Part shown: one piece after another, positions 47,104 through 57,301 of the stretch | Layout: each line of letters starts with the position of its first letter | Numbering within the stretch: position 1 is the first letter of the stretch | Assembly (NCBI RefSeq): GCF_004339545.1 | Contig: NZ_SMGD01000015.1 | Coordinates: 68,859 to 132,858, forward strand | Source: Celerinatantimonas diazotrophica | Lineage (GTDB): Bacteria > Pseudomonadota > Gammaproteobacteria > Enterobacterales > Celerinatantimonadaceae | DNA length: 64,000 nucleotides | Direction of reading: 5' to 3' | Position numbers and translations under genes: made by a program | The notes under the pieces: model-generated | The model's database searches: none | The model's input: only the letters and a program-made list of their open reading frames with translations | Told to the model about the DNA's origin: nothing

Positions 47104-48020
47104 GTGAAGTGCCAGAATATGGAACTCACTGTGGTTTTGTTGCTATCGTTGGTCGCCCTAATGTGGGGAAATCAACTTTATTGAATCAGTTATTGGGGCA
47201 GAAAGTAAGTATCACTTCGAAAAAGCCGCAGACCACTCGCCATCGGATCTTAGGGATCCATACTGAAGGGGAATATCAAACCATTTATATTGATACTCCC
47301 GGGCTTCATATTGAAGAAAAACGGGCGATTAACCGGTTGATGAATCGGTCTGCGAGCAGTTCGTTATCTGATGTTGCCATGGTGATTTTTGTTGTGGACG
47401 GAACGCGTTGGAATGCTGACGATGATATGGTTCTCAATAAGTTGCGCAATATCAAAGCTCCGATTATTCTAGCTGTGAATAAAATCGATAATATTGGCGA
47501 AAAAGATGAAGTGCTTTTGCCACATCTTAAAGTGTTATCTAGCAAATATGATTTCACACAGATCGTGCCAATTAGTGCCAAGCATGGCACGAATGTCGAT
47601 AAACTCATGGAGTGGGCGAAGCAGTCGCTGCCTGATAATGTTTTCTTTTTCCCAGAAGATTACATTACCGATCGCTCATCACGGTTTATGGCCCAAGAAA
47701 TTATCCGTGAAAAACTGATGCGTTTTACCGGCCAGGAATTACCTTATTCAACCACTGTTGAAATAGAACAGTTTCGGATGCAGGAAAATGGCGTTTATCA
47801 GATTAATGCGCTTATTTTAGTTGAACGGGCTGGACAGAAGAAAATGATCATTGGGAGTAAAGGGGAAAAACTGAAAACCATTGGTCGAGAAGCTCGTGTC
47901 GATATGGAAAAACTCTTTGAAAACAAAGTGTTTTTAGAGATTTGGGTGAAAGTAAAATCTGGCTGGGCTGATGATGAACGAGCCCTGCGTAGTTTAGGTT
48001 ACGGAGACGAACCGCTCTAA
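47100..48020 (+). CDS. era: GTPase Era
   Basis: Ribosome-assembly GTPase that binds the 3' end of 16S rRNA. The 306 residues contain G1 [12 protein letters not shown], the switch [11 protein letters not shown]3 [10 protein letters not shown]4 NKID, and a C-terminal KH domain with [16 protein letters not shown]. Its start overlaps the rnc stop (ATGA), so translation is coupled. Confidence 0.98.
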   Translation: MSEVPEYGTHCGFVAIVGRPNVGKSTLLNQLLGQKVSITSKKPQTTRHRILGIHTEGEYQTIYIDTPGLHIEEKRAINRLMNRSASSSLSDVAMVIFVVDGTRWNADDDMVLNKLRNIKAPIILAVNKIDNIGEKDEVLLPHLKVLSSKYDFTQIVPISAKHGTNVDKLMEWAKQSLPDNVFFFPEDYITDRSSRFMAQEIIREKLMRFTGQELPYSTTVEIEQFRMQENGVYQINALILVERAGQKKMIIGSKGEKLKTIGREARVDMEKLFENKVFLEIWVKVKSGWADDERALRSLGYGDEPL

Positions 48021-48024
48021 GACT

Positions 48025-48705
48025 ATGGATCTCACTGACGCATTTGTGTTGCATCGGCGCCCTTATCGAGAGAATAGTGCTTTGGTGCAATTTTTCAGTT
48101 GGCGTTATGGCAAGGTCAGTGCGGTGGCCCGGATCACCAAAGATAGTCGTGGGCTTTTACAGCCCTTTATGCCACTGCGTTTATGTTTTAAAGGACGTGG
48201 TGGCTTAAAAAACGCGAGCCAGGTGGAATCTGATTCTCTGGCGATTCCTCTTTTTGGCGATGCGTTATATAGCGGTTTTTATCTAAACGAATTACTTTAT
48301 TATCTGCTTTCTGATGAAGAACCTGTTCCCGTCATTTACACCGCGTATCAGCAAGCGTTGGTTAGTCTAGCAACTGCTCAAATGTCATTAGCTGCAGTGC
48401 TAAGGCCATTTGAACTGACTTTGTTAACCCAGTTAGGTTACGGGATCCCGAATGGACAATCCATTGAGGATGACCGCCATTATCAGTTTGTCAGCGGAGA
48501 AGGCTTTATTGTGAGTGAAGCGAGTCCGCAAAGTATTTATGGCGCAGACCTTAAACGTTTGGAACATCTTGAGCGTGCAGATCCAGTTTTGTTGCAGCAG
48601 GCTAAGCGATTATTCAGACAATTGATCGATGAATTGCTCGGTGGTCGAGTATTACGCAGTCGGGAGTTATTGGTGCAGCATCATTTAAGTAAACGTCAGA
48701 GTTAA
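48025..48705 (+). CDS. recO: DNA repair protein RecO
   Basis: Helps load RecA on gapped DNA with RecR/RecF. The 226-residue protein has the OB-fold start DAFVLHRRPYRENSALVQFF and a helical C-terminal domain (YLNELLYYLLSDEEPVPVIY). It starts four bases after era. In Enterobacteriaceae and Vibrio pdxJ normally comes next; here acpS follows directly. Confidence 0.95.
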   Translation: MDLTDAFVLHRRPYRENSALVQFFSWRYGKVSAVARITKDSRGLLQPFMPLRLCFKGRGGLKNASQVESDSLAIPLFGDALYSGFYLNELLYYLLSDEEPVPVIYTAYQQALVSLATAQMSLAAVLRPFELTLLTQLGYGIPNGQSIEDDRHYQFVSGEGFIVSEASPQSIYGADLKRLEHLERADPVLLQQAKRLFRQLIDELLGGRVLRSRELLVQHHLSKRQS

Positions 48706-48759
48706 TCTTATCTGCTGAGGGAACCCTCGCATAGCAATCTACTATTTTCAGGAGTATGT

Positions 48760-49131
48760 ATGGCCATCGTGGGACTGGGGAGCGACATCGTACAGATCGA
48801 CCGCTTAAACGAGACGCTGCAGCCTCGTTTGGCGAAACGAATTCTAACCGAATCTGAATATACTCAGTGGTTGGAATCTTCTCGTCCTGGAGCCTTCTTG
48901 GCCAAGCGGTTTGCAGCCAAAGAAGCAGCGGCTAAAGCACTGGGCACAGGGATTGCGAAAGGGGTTAGTTTTCAGGATTTTATTGTTGAGAACGACGCAT
49001 TAGGTAAACCTCATTTAAACGTTCAAGGTAGAGCGGAGCAGCTTTCGGTAGCCCTTGGGGTGAGTCGCTGGTTTTTATCAATCAGTGATGAACGTGATTA
49101 TGCAATGGCAGTGGTGCTTTGCGAAAGTTAA
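48760..49131 (+). CDS. acpS: Holo-[acyl-carrier-protein] synthase
   Basis: Attaches 4'-phosphopantetheine from CoA to acyl carrier protein. The 123-residue protein is typical: GLGSDIVQIDRL with metal-binding Asp9, and FLAKRFAAKEAAAKALGTG with Glu55. The ATG has CAGGAG five bases upstream. It ends the rpoE-to-acpS run and is followed by a terminator. Confidence 0.96.
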   Translation: MAIVGLGSDIVQIDRLNETLQPRLAKRILTESEYTQWLESSRPGAFLAKRFAAKEAAAKALGTGIAKGVSFQDFIVENDALGKPHLNVQGRAEQLSVALGVSRWFLSISDERDYAMAVVLCES

Positions 49132-49162
49132 AAAATCTAGTTAGCATATATTGTAATAATTG

Positions 49163-49188
49163 AGCCTCTTTATGAGGCTTTTTTATTT
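49163..49188 (+). terminator. Rho-independent terminator of the lepA-acpS operon
   Basis: Stem AGCCTC/GAGGCT with a five-base loop is followed by a run of T and TATTTT, 31 bases after acpS. Confidence 0.88.
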
Positions 49189-49255
49189 TGGGCATGCCTA
49201 GTATAAATGAAGAATGTCTCAAGTGTCCATTTCGGAGCCAATTTAAGGAGTTATC

Positions 49256-50443
49256 ATGGGCTTAAGCAGTGCTCAGTCTCATTCGCATACAAAGGTTGTG
49301 CTATCTCTATTAGTACTGGCGCTTGGTACTTTTATGTTGGGACTAACGGAATTCTCAATGATGCCGATGTTGCCGTTAGTTGCTCAAAGTTTTGATGTCG
49401 CCACTGGTCGAGCCGGAGAGGCGATTAGCGCCTATGCTTTAGGAGTTGTAGTTGGCGCACCATTGTTGATGATTTTAACGACCAAGCTTAAGCGGCGTAC
49501 GGCTTTGGTTTTATACGCATTCCTGATTTTTTTATTTAATGGCTTAAGTGCATACTCACAGTCGTTTTCTCAATTGATTTTGTTTCGATTTCTCAGTGGG
49601 ATACCGCACGGTGCTTATTTTGGCACGGCATTATTGTTTGGTGCTAAGCTGGCGCCCGAAGGTCGCAATACGTTGTTTATGTCGCGAGTTTTCTTTGGCT
49701 TAACGATTGCCACGATTATAGGTGTTCCGGTTGCAACACTCATCGCACAACTTTTAAGCTGGCGCTTGTGTTTGATAGTCGTTGCGCTGATTGCGTTTAT
49801 CTGTTGTGGATTATTACGCCAAGTCTTACCTGATATCCAGGTTTCTCAAGGTTCACTTCGCCAAGAGTTAGCGGTGCTCAAAGATCCCTTGATTTGGCCT
49901 ATTGTTGGGATTGTGGTGGTTGGTTTTGGCGGCGTTTTTTGTATTTATACGTACCTTGCTAATACCATTTTAAACGTGACTCATATCTCTGGATATTTTA
50001 TCTCAATCGCTATGGTGTTATTTGGTATTGGGTCAACTGCTGGGAACTGGCTTTTGGGTAAGCCTCATGACCGTTTTGCCGAGCGGGTCACAGGGGGCGC
50101 TTTGGTTTATAGTGTCCTCGTGGCTTTGGCCTATGTTAAGGCTGCACAGTACCCCATTTTGCTCTTTGCGGTTGTCTTTCTGCTAGGAGCTTGTTTGGGG
50201 TTAACCACTGTGATTCAGTCGATGTTGATGCAAGTGGCAAAAGGGGGCCATGAAGTGATTGGTGCACTATTACAGTGTGCCTTTAATACCGCCAATGCCA
50301 TTGGCCCCATCGTGGGGAGTGTGGTTTTTAGCTACCATCACCCAGCGAATCAGACCGGTTATATTGCAGCATTGTTATTTGCCGGTGGGTTGCTGATGTG
50401 GTGGCTCAGTGGCATCCAGCGTCGCCACTATGCCTATAAATAA
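49256..50443 (+). CDS. MFS exporter (DHA1 family, AraJ/YdhP-like)
   Basis: A 395-residue inner-membrane protein with 12 predicted helices. Family blocks: LALGTFMLGLTEFSMMPMLP in helix 1, the motif after helix 2 (TTKLKRRTALV), and FRFLSGIPHGAYFGTALLFG in helix 4, characteristic of AraJ/YdhP/PbuE-type drug and sugar-efflux proteins. The ATG at 49256 has AAGGAG six bases upstream. Substrate cannot be told. It sits alone between the acpS terminator and barA, whose gene converges on it with nine bases between the stops. Confidence 0.85.
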   Translation: MGLSSAQSHSHTKVVLSLLVLALGTFMLGLTEFSMMPMLPLVAQSFDVATGRAGEAISAYALGVVVGAPLLMILTTKLKRRTALVLYAFLIFLFNGLSAYSQSFSQLILFRFLSGIPHGAYFGTALLFGAKLAPEGRNTLFMSRVFFGLTIATIIGVPVATLIAQLLSWRLCLIVVALIAFICCGLLRQVLPDIQVSQGSLRQELAVLKDPLIWPIVGIVVVGFGGVFCIYTYLANTILNVTHISGYFISIAMVLFGIGSTAGNWLLGKPHDRFAERVTGGALVYSVLVALAYVKAAQYPILLFAVVFLLGACLGLTTVIQSMLMQVAKGGHEVIGALLQCAFNTANAIGPIVGSVVFSYHHPANQTGYIAALLFAGGLLMWWLSGIQRRHYAYK

Positions 50444-50452
50444 TTGGAATGG

Positions 50453-53260
50453 CTAATTTGTCGATGGGGTTGGCACGGTTTCACTGATCGTTGCCAAAGC
50501 CTGACACGCATCGATGAGCTCAAATAACTCTGGTTCTATATCAGCAATGGGCTGACCTTGTAGCAGTGCTGTTTCTAGCTGTTCGGTTAGTTTTTCCAAT
50601 GCTCTGGCACCAGTATAAGCAACGCCGCCATGGAATTTATGGATCACCTGACGTAACTGGGCCTCTTCCATCTGTCCGTTGAGCGCTTTTTCTATCTCAT
50701 CGGGTAGCTGCAGGGCCGAGGCCTTGAGCATTTGTAGCATTTCTTTGGCCAAATCGGGTTTATTGGCAGAACGTTTAAGCGCTAGCTTCCAATCATAGCC
50801 ATCATGATTAGATGACTCTTCTTTTGTCGTCTCTGTTGGTGGTGAGAGACGCTCAACTGGTTGATGAATGGAGCCGATTACGGTGGGACAGCAGCGATGA
50901 ATCACTGCGATTAGTTCATCTTCATCAACGGGTTTGGAAAGATAATCATCTAGCTTTTCATTGAGTAAGCGCTGGCGATCTCCTGCGCTTGCATGCGCGG
51001 TGACCGCTACAATGGGGGTTGAAAAATCGGGATAATGTTCTCGAATAGCCGCGGTGGTTTGAATACCGTCCATTCCTGGCATCTGAATATCCATTAAGAT
51101 CAGATCGTAATGGTGCTGTTGCAGTTGTTCCAGCGCCTGTTGTCCACTTTGGCAACAATCAACAGCGGTTACTCGGTGTGCCAAAATAGTCGCGATCAGT
51201 TTCAGGTTGGCCGGATTATCATCGACAGCTAATATCCGAATCGGATAATGGCTTGGCATTGGATGTGGGTCAAGCAATGGCAGTTGTGACTCTTTGAGCG
51301 GGGTGTGATCGACCAGTTGTGCCGCTAATTTACGATATTGCAGTGGTTTAACCAAACAATGGGTTGCGCCAGCATAAATTAATTGGCGGATGGATTCAGA
51401 ATCATGAGCAACGACTGCAATCAGCAAGTTATCAGTGAGCTGGCTAAAGCGTTGAACTTCTTCTAATAACTCTTGAGTGGATTGTTCTGCTGTCATGCCC
51501 AGCAGCACATTAGGCTTATTCCCCCGAATATGGCATAACTCATTTAACATGACTGAACTTGAATCAAAGCTAACCAGACGAAAGCCGAGACGTTGCGCTG
51601 TATGTTCAAGGCTCAAACGGGTCGCGGACATTGGCTCATAGACAAAGAGAGTTTGTTGGCTCAATTTTTCCATTGGCAGTGGATCGCCCAAAGCAATATC
51701 TGCGACTTCACACTCGATTGTAAATGTAAAGCTCGACCCTTGACCCGGAGTCGATTCAAGCTGGATATCCCCGCCCATCTGTTGCACCAATTTACGGGTA
51801 ATCACAAGCCCTAGACCCGTGCCACCATAGTGGCGACTGATGCTCGCATCGGCTTGGCGAAAGGCCTGAAATAGTTGTTCTTGTTGCTCTTGAGCGATGC
51901 CAATCCCACTATCTTGAATGGTAACTTCGAGTATAAATGGCGTATTCGCTACTTGTTTTCGAGCATTGACGTAGATAACAACATATCCTTGGGATGTGAA
52001 TTTAAGGGCATTGCCAATGAGGTTAGTTAGTACTTGCTGATAGCGTAGAGGGTCTCCATAAATGCCGGTTGGAACATCAGGTGCCACATCGAGCACCAGC
52101 TCAAGATTTTTCCCAGAGGCTGAGTGCGCGAGTAGGGTAACGACTTCTTCAGTGGTATCCACTAAATGAAAGGCAATTCGTTCTAAGTTCAGTTGACCGG
52201 CTTCAAGCTTCGAAAAATCGAGGATATCATTGATAATCGACAGTAGATTCGTTGCCGAGTTTTCGATCGTTTGCAGGAAGTCGCGTTGTTCAGTATTTAA
52301 TGGCGTTTTCTGCAATTGGCGGGCAAAACCAAGTACCCCATTAAGAGGCGTGCGGAGCTCGTGGCTCATATTTGCCAGAAACTCTGATTTGACTTTAGCA
52401 GCCTGCTGGGCCTCACGTTTAGCCATGTCTAAGTCAATATTTTGAATTTCTATCTGTTCTAAGGTTTCGCGCAGATCGCTGGTCGCCTGTTCAATGCTCT
52501 GGTGCATCTCTTCGTGATATTCTGCCAGCGATTTAGCCATGGCATTAATGCCCGTTTTCAGCATTTCTAGTTCACCTGGGTATTCATCGTTGGGGAGTCG
52601 GGTGTCTAATCGACCCTGGCGAATGCTGTCGACAACCTCGACCATCTTGGCGATAGGACGTGTCGCATTACGAACTAATTGATAAGCAAATAGCATACTT
52701 AAAATAATGCCAAGACAGACAATAAAGATAGCGATTGTCGTATCGCGAAACTGTAACAGGATGGCGCGTTCTTTATCGAGTCGTAACGCGATATAACCTA
52801 ACAGTTCAGGTTGACCACTGGTATAGCGGCTAAAGCTGTCTTCACTATCCGCCCAAATTGGTGCCCGAACGATGATATAATCAGGTTTTTCAATTACTTG
52901 TGTTGAAGTTGGTAATGGCTTACCAGCAGGGACTTGCAATAATCCCAACGAGCGATGGTAACTGCCCGTGACAAACAACTGGTTATTGGCGGTAAAAACG
53001 GCAATGCTGTGAATTTGTGTGGATTGCTTACGCCGATTGATATTAATGACTTCTTTCACTCGTTCACGGCTGTTTCTTGCAAGACCAAATTCACTAGCAA
53101 TTGCCAACGGCTCAATGGCATCGATGCCTTGTTGAATTGCAAAGTGTTGTAATTGCTGGTTGCGATTGTAAATAAAATAAGTCGCTAGCAATACGCCAAT
53201 CAAAAGAGTTGGTAAAATAGTAAGCGTGTAAACGCGTGCGCGTAATCCGTATTTGGTCAT
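50453..53260 (-). CDS. barA: Hybrid sensor histidine kinase BarA
   Basis: Membrane kinase of the BarA/UvrY (GacS/GacA) system that switches on the CsrA-titrating small RNAs. The 935 residues follow the tripartite order: transmembrane helices at about 11-31 and 173-193 around a periplasmic sensor domain, HAMP (about 194-250), HisKA with His300 in FLANMSHELRTPLNG, an HATPase domain (SRHYGGTGLGLVITRKLV), a degenerate receiver-like segment, a true receiver with Asp724 in LILMDIQMPGMDG, and an Hpt domain with His877 in IHKFHGGVAYTG. It is divergent from rlmD, as in E. coli. Confidence 0.96.
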   Translation of the reverse strand: MTKYGLRARVYTLTILPTLLIGVLLATYFIYNRNQQLQHFAIQQGIDAIEPLAIASEFGLARNSRERVKEVININRRKQSTQIHSIAVFTANNQLFVTGSYHRSLGLLQVPAGKPLPTSTQVIEKPDYIIVRAPIWADSEDSFSRYTSGQPELLGYIALRLDKERAILLQFRDTTIAIFIVCLGIILSMLFAYQLVRNATRPIAKMVEVVDSIRQGRLDTRLPNDEYPGELEMLKTGINAMAKSLAEYHEEMHQSIEQATSDLRETLEQIEIQNIDLDMAKREAQQAAKVKSEFLANMSHELRTPLNGVLGFARQLQKTPLNTEQRDFLQTIENSATNLLSIINDILDFSKLEAGQLNLERIAFHLVDTTEEVVTLLAHSASGKNLELVLDVAPDVPTGIYGDPLRYQQVLTNLIGNALKFTSQGYVVIYVNARKQVANTPFILEVTIQDSGIGIAQEQQEQLFQAFRQADASISRHYGGTGLGLVITRKLVQQMGGDIQLESTPGQGSSFTFTIECEVADIALGDPLPMEKLSQQTLFVYEPMSATRLSLEHTAQRLGFRLVSFDSSSVMLNELCHIRGNKPNVLLGMTAEQSTQELLEEVQRFSQLTDNLLIAVVAHDSESIRQLIYAGATHCLVKPLQYRKLAAQLVDHTPLKESQLPLLDPHPMPSHYPIRILAVDDNPANLKLIATILAHRVTAVDCCQSGQQALEQLQQHHYDLILMDIQMPGMDGIQTTAAIREHYPDFSTPIVAVTAHASAGDRQRLLNEKLDDYLSKPVDEDELIAVIHRCCPTVIGSIHQPVERLSPPTETTKEESSNHDGYDWKLALKRSANKPDLAKEMLQMLKASALQLPDEIEKALNGQMEEAQLRQVIHKFHGGVAYTGARALEKLTEQLETALLQGQPIADIEPELFELIDACQALATISETVPTPSTN

Positions 53261-53351
53261 AAGATTTTGAACGATACGATAAGTCAGTAAGCCGCTTGGC
53301 TATGATGACATAACCTTTATATAAATGGTATGAATAGGCCCAATAGATAAT

Positions 53352-54653
53352 ATGGTTCAATTTTATAAAATAAAACACTCTAGCAAGAATAATCCTACTG
53401 TTTTTAAAGGCTTTGTGAGTGCTATCGATCATCGTTTACAAGGCATTATTCACTATCAACAGCAGACTTATTTTGCCCAAGACGTTCTTCCAGAGGAAGA
53501 AGTTCAGTTAAAAGTAACGGGTAAGCGCAAGGCCCAGTTACTGAAAGTGCTGCAAGCGGATCCGCGGAGGATCAAGCCAGCATGCCAATATTATGGTCAA
53601 TGTGGTGGTTGTCAGGGACAAATTTTAAGCTTTGATGAACAGCTTAACCTCAAAGCGCCTGAGGTTAAGCGTTTAATCGAACAACTCAGCGGTTATGAAC
53701 AGCTCATGCCCCCACAGTTGTTTTATGGACAAGATTGGCGGTATCGACGAGTGACTCGGTTGGCCACTTGGTTCGATCATCGACGAGGTTGGCAGTTAGG
53801 GTTTCGCCAGTCGCAAAGTAAGCAGCTGGTGCAAATTGATAGTTGCCTAGTGTTGCAAGAGTCGTTGAATGCCTTGATTCCGCCCTTGCAAGGGTTATTA
53901 AATGCGTTCTCTAAATCAGCGAAACTGGGCCATGTTGAACTTTATGATTGTCTTCCACAACCGGCTGTTCGGCTGCGCTTAACGAGTGCTTTGACGGCCA
54001 AGCAGCGGCAGTTGTGTACGCAATTTGCCAATGAACAGCAAGTGAGTTTTTTTGTCAGTGATCTTAAGTCCGAGCAATACTTAGTCGGCTCAGACTGTTA
54101 TTATCAACTTGGTGAACTTGCAATTCATTTTACGCCCGGTGATTTTATCCAAGTGAACCCATTGTTGAATGAACAAATGGTTCAATTAGCGCAGCAGTGG
54201 TTGGCGCTTAAGGGTGAAGACCGATTATTGGATCTATACTCTGGGGTTGGAAATTTTACGCTGCCCTTGGCTAAACAAGTTCGCTCAGTGGTTGCCATCG
54301 AGGGCATTGAGCGCATGAGTGAACAACTGCGAGTCAACGCCAAACTTAATCAGCTTAATAATATCAAAGCGCTTAGTGGTGACTTGGATGACCCCAAAAC
54401 ATTAGCTGGCATTTGTGAAACTATTGACAAAGTTTTACTCGATCCGGCTCGTTCTGGCGCACAAACTGCACTGGAGTCAGTTGCGAAGGCTGGGGTCAAA
54501 GCCGTACTATATATTGCATGTGATCCAGCAACGATGGCCCGAGACTTGGCAATCGCCCACAAATACGGATATAAAATCCAACGTTGGGCATTGATTAATA
54601 TGTTTAGCCAGACCAGCCATGTTGAAACAGTAGTGCTTTTATCTGCCGACTAG
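53352..54653 (+). CDS. rlmD: 23S rRNA (uracil-1939-C5)-methyltransferase
   Basis: The 433-residue protein has an N-terminal TRAM domain (IIHYQQQTYFAQDVLPEEEV), a 4Fe-4S cluster motif CQYYGQCGGCQ near residue 77, an SAM site LLDLYSGVGNFTLPLA near residue 293, and the catalytic Cys in YIACDPATMARDL near residue 390. It belongs to the barA/rlmD-relA block. The ATG at 53352 starts in a region of weak ribosome-site quality; the adjacent gene is relA, 19 bases downstream. Confidence 0.95.
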   Translation: MVQFYKIKHSSKNNPTVFKGFVSAIDHRLQGIIHYQQQTYFAQDVLPEEEVQLKVTGKRKAQLLKVLQADPRRIKPACQYYGQCGGCQGQILSFDEQLNLKAPEVKRLIEQLSGYEQLMPPQLFYGQDWRYRRVTRLATWFDHRRGWQLGFRQSQSKQLVQIDSCLVLQESLNALIPPLQGLLNAFSKSAKLGHVELYDCLPQPAVRLRLTSALTAKQRQLCTQFANEQQVSFFVSDLKSEQYLVGSDCYYQLGELAIHFTPGDFIQVNPLLNEQMVQLAQQWLALKGEDRLLDLYSGVGNFTLPLAKQVRSVVAIEGIERMSEQLRVNAKLNQLNNIKALSGDLDDPKTLAGICETIDKVLLDPARSGAQTALESVAKAGVKAVLYIACDPATMARDLAIAHKYGYKIQRWALINMFSQTSHVETVVLLSAD

Positions 54654-54672
54654 CTTTATTCAAGGATATCTT

Positions 54673-56901
54673 ATGGTTTCTATCCGCGAAACACATTTGA
54701 ACAAACAGTTATTAACCAACGAACGCCAATGGGCGGCGGCTTTAAATATTGGCAAAGAAGAGCAGCAAGCGTTGTTAGTGATATGTGAAGCGTTTCGTCA
54801 GATGGATGTCGATAAAGACCAGATTCAGCAATGCCTGAATAAAGGCAAGGAGATGGTCGAGATATTGATCACGCTGAACATGGATAAAACAACGCTCGAA
54901 GCAGCCTTGTTATTTCCGTTTAAAGATGCGGGGGTCTATTCAGATGAGCAGTTTACCGAAGATTTTGTGCATACCGATGTAATCGATTTAACTGGCAAAG
55001 TCGTCCAAATGAATGCGATTCACGATTTACGCAGTGGTGGCCATAATTTATCGGCTATCCAGGTGGATAATGTGCGACGTATGTTGCTGTCCATGGTAGG
55101 GGATGTTCGCGCGATTGTAATTAAAATCGCCGAGCGGATTTGCTATTTGCGTCGCGTGAAATCAGAACCTGAGGATGTACGAGTCCTTGCTGCCAAAGAA
55201 AGCCAAGATATATATGCTCCATTAGCCAATCGTCTGGGGATTGGTCAGCTTAAGTGGGAACTCGAAGATCTGATGTTTCGTTATCAACATCCAGAAACCT
55301 ATCAGCAGATAGCCAAACAGCTCGATGAAAAGCGATTGGATCGCGAAAAATATATCAAGAATTTTGTCGAGACACTGTCGCAGGCGATGAAAGAGTCTGG
55401 GATCGATGCACAGGTTTATGGACGGCCGAAGCATATTTACAGCATCTGGCGGAAAATGCAGAAAAAGCATCTTGCTTTTGATGAGTTATTCGATGTGCGA
55501 GCGGTGCGCATTACCGTTGAAAAACTGCAGGATTGCTATGGTGCACTCGGGGTTGTGCATACGCTCTGGCATCATCTGCCAAATGAGTTTGATGATTATG
55601 TCGCTAACCCTAAACCGAATGGTTATCAGTCGATTCATACCGTGGTGATGGGGCCAGAAGGAAAATCGGTTGAAATTCAGATCCGAACTCGCAAGATGCA
55701 CGATGATGCTGAATTGGGGGTGGCGGCTCACTGGAAGTATAAAGAAGGTCCCAATACCGGTAAGAGTGGCTATGAAGACAAAATCGCCTGGTTACGTAAG
55801 CTTCTGAAATGGCAAGAAGATATGACCGAAAGCGGGACACTGATGGATGAGGTGCGTTCGCAAGTCTTTGATGATCGCGTCTATGTTTTCACTCCTAAAG
55901 GCGAAATTGTTGATTTGCCATCAGGTTCTACCCCTTTGGATTTTGCTTATTATGTTCACAGCCAAGTTGGACACCGTTGTATTGGTGCTAAAGTGGGGGG
56001 CCGAATTGTTCCGTTTACTTATCAATTGCAAACGGGGGAACAGGTTGAAATTATTACCCAGAAAGAACCGAATCCAAGTCGCGATTGGCTCAATCCTAAT
56101 TTGGGGTATATTCGTTCATCACGGGCTCGCAGTAAGGTTGTAACTTGGTTTAAAAAGCAAGATCGCGATAAAAACATTATTGCTGGGAAAGAGTTGCTGG
56201 ATACCGAATTAACACGTCATGGTTTTAAATTGGCTGATTTAGAACTGTGTTTGGCTCGCATGAATGTTAGCACGCTTGAAGATTTAATGGCCGCAGTTGG
56301 GGCCGGTGATGTGCGAATTAATCATTTGGTTAACCAGCTTGAAAGTATTTTGCATCAGCCATCGGCTGAAGAAGAAGACCGCCAAGCCTTAGAGCAGTTG
56401 GAAAAAACCAGTGCTCATGTGAAGAATCAGTTGAAAAAGCCCAAAGCTAAAGATCATATTGTGGTTGAAGGTGTGGGTAATTTAATGACGCATATCGCCC
56501 GTTGCTGTCAGCCTATTCCAGGGGATTTGATTCAGGGATTTATTACTCAGGGGCGGGGAATTAGCATCCATCGAGCTGATTGTGAACAGCTTGAAGAGCT
56601 TAAACTACGTTCTCCTGAGCGCGTGATTGATGCGGTTTGGGGTGATAATTTCTCAGGAGGCGGTTATTCGCTCACCATTCGGGTGACTGCCAATGATCGG
56701 AGTGGGTTGCTTCGAGATATCACCACTGTATTGGCAAATGACAAAGTTAATGTTTTAGGCATGAACACCCGTAGTGATGTGAAAGTTCAGACGGCGACGA
56801 TGGATATCGAAGTGGAAGTTTATAATATTGATACGTTGTCGCGGATATTAGCTAAAATCAGTCAACTTCAAGGCATCATTGATGCCAGACGTTACCACTA
56901 A
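54673..56901 (+). CDS. relA: GTP pyrophosphokinase RelA
   Basis: Ribosome-bound (p)ppGpp synthetase of the stringent response. The 742 residues (E. coli 744) show a degenerate hydrolase region lacking the HD motif (GHNLSAIQVDNVRRMLLSMV), the synthetase domain with EFDDYVANPKPNGYQSIHT (the ExDD version that marks monofunctional RelA), a TGS domain (VYVFTPKGEIVDLPSGSTP), a zinc-finger region (IARCCQPIPGD), and a C-terminal ACT domain. The ATG has AAGGA eight bases upstream. It is the last backbone gene: mazG, the usual follower, is not here. Confidence 0.97.
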   Translation: MVSIRETHLNKQLLTNERQWAAALNIGKEEQQALLVICEAFRQMDVDKDQIQQCLNKGKEMVEILITLNMDKTTLEAALLFPFKDAGVYSDEQFTEDFVHTDVIDLTGKVVQMNAIHDLRSGGHNLSAIQVDNVRRMLLSMVGDVRAIVIKIAERICYLRRVKSEPEDVRVLAAKESQDIYAPLANRLGIGQLKWELEDLMFRYQHPETYQQIAKQLDEKRLDREKYIKNFVETLSQAMKESGIDAQVYGRPKHIYSIWRKMQKKHLAFDELFDVRAVRITVEKLQDCYGALGVVHTLWHHLPNEFDDYVANPKPNGYQSIHTVVMGPEGKSVEIQIRTRKMHDDAELGVAAHWKYKEGPNTGKSGYEDKIAWLRKLLKWQEDMTESGTLMDEVRSQVFDDRVYVFTPKGEIVDLPSGSTPLDFAYYVHSQVGHRCIGAKVGGRIVPFTYQLQTGEQVEIITQKEPNPSRDWLNPNLGYIRSSRARSKVVTWFKKQDRDKNIIAGKELLDTELTRHGFKLADLELCLARMNVSTLEDLMAAVGAGDVRINHLVNQLESILHQPSAEEEDRQALEQLEKTSAHVKNQLKKPKAKDHIVVEGVGNLMTHIARCCQPIPGDLIQGFITQGRGISIHRADCEQLEELKLRSPERVIDAVWGDNFSGGGYSLTIRVTANDRSGLLRDITTVLANDKVNVLGMNTRSDVKVQTATMDIEVEVYNIDTLSRILAKISQLQGIIDARRYH

Positions 56902-56907
56902 AAGACC

Positions 56908-56927
56908 AAGCAGCCTCGGCTGCTTTT
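56908..56927 (+). terminator. Rho-independent terminator of relA
   Basis: Stem AAGCAGC/GCTGCTT with a CTCG loop and four T begins seven bases after the relA stop. Confidence 0.85.
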
Positions 56928-57301
56928 GGTGTGAGTGGTTTTGATGATAAAGTTGTTTAATGGTTTTGGTGGATTTTTGCTCACTCATGCGTGTCAACGA
57001 GCTTAAAGAGTAGCATTACTCTGTTATTCTCAGCTGTCACAAGAGATTAGCAAGTAAATTGTGCCTCATGACTTTTATCCCCTTGAGCTTAGGGGCATTT
57101 TTTACATTTATTGCGGTTGCGCTTAATGGTGCAGATTGCAAATAAGCAGCTAATAACAAATCTAAATATCACATGACGCCATTCGTTAGCACTGAATAAA
57201 GTATCACAACCGTCTCGATGACCAGCGACTCCCACGGAATCCGCCGATGGCCTGATTCGGTGGGCCACTCAATCACAGGGACTAGCTGTCACGGAACTCA
57301 T
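56928..57301. other. Intergenic junction between the relA backbone and the accessory region
   Basis: No supported gene. From about 57210 the sequence becomes GC-richer, with the composition of the AraC gene that follows, so a junction probably lies near 57190-57230. I find no tRNA, clear direct repeat or integrase remnant here. Confidence 0.4.

Noticed and set aside
57155-57207. Possible attC (TAATAAC ... CGTTAGC) near the relA-side junction
   Set aside because: The ends loosely resemble the boxes but the interior does not form a palindrome, unlike the site at 63435.
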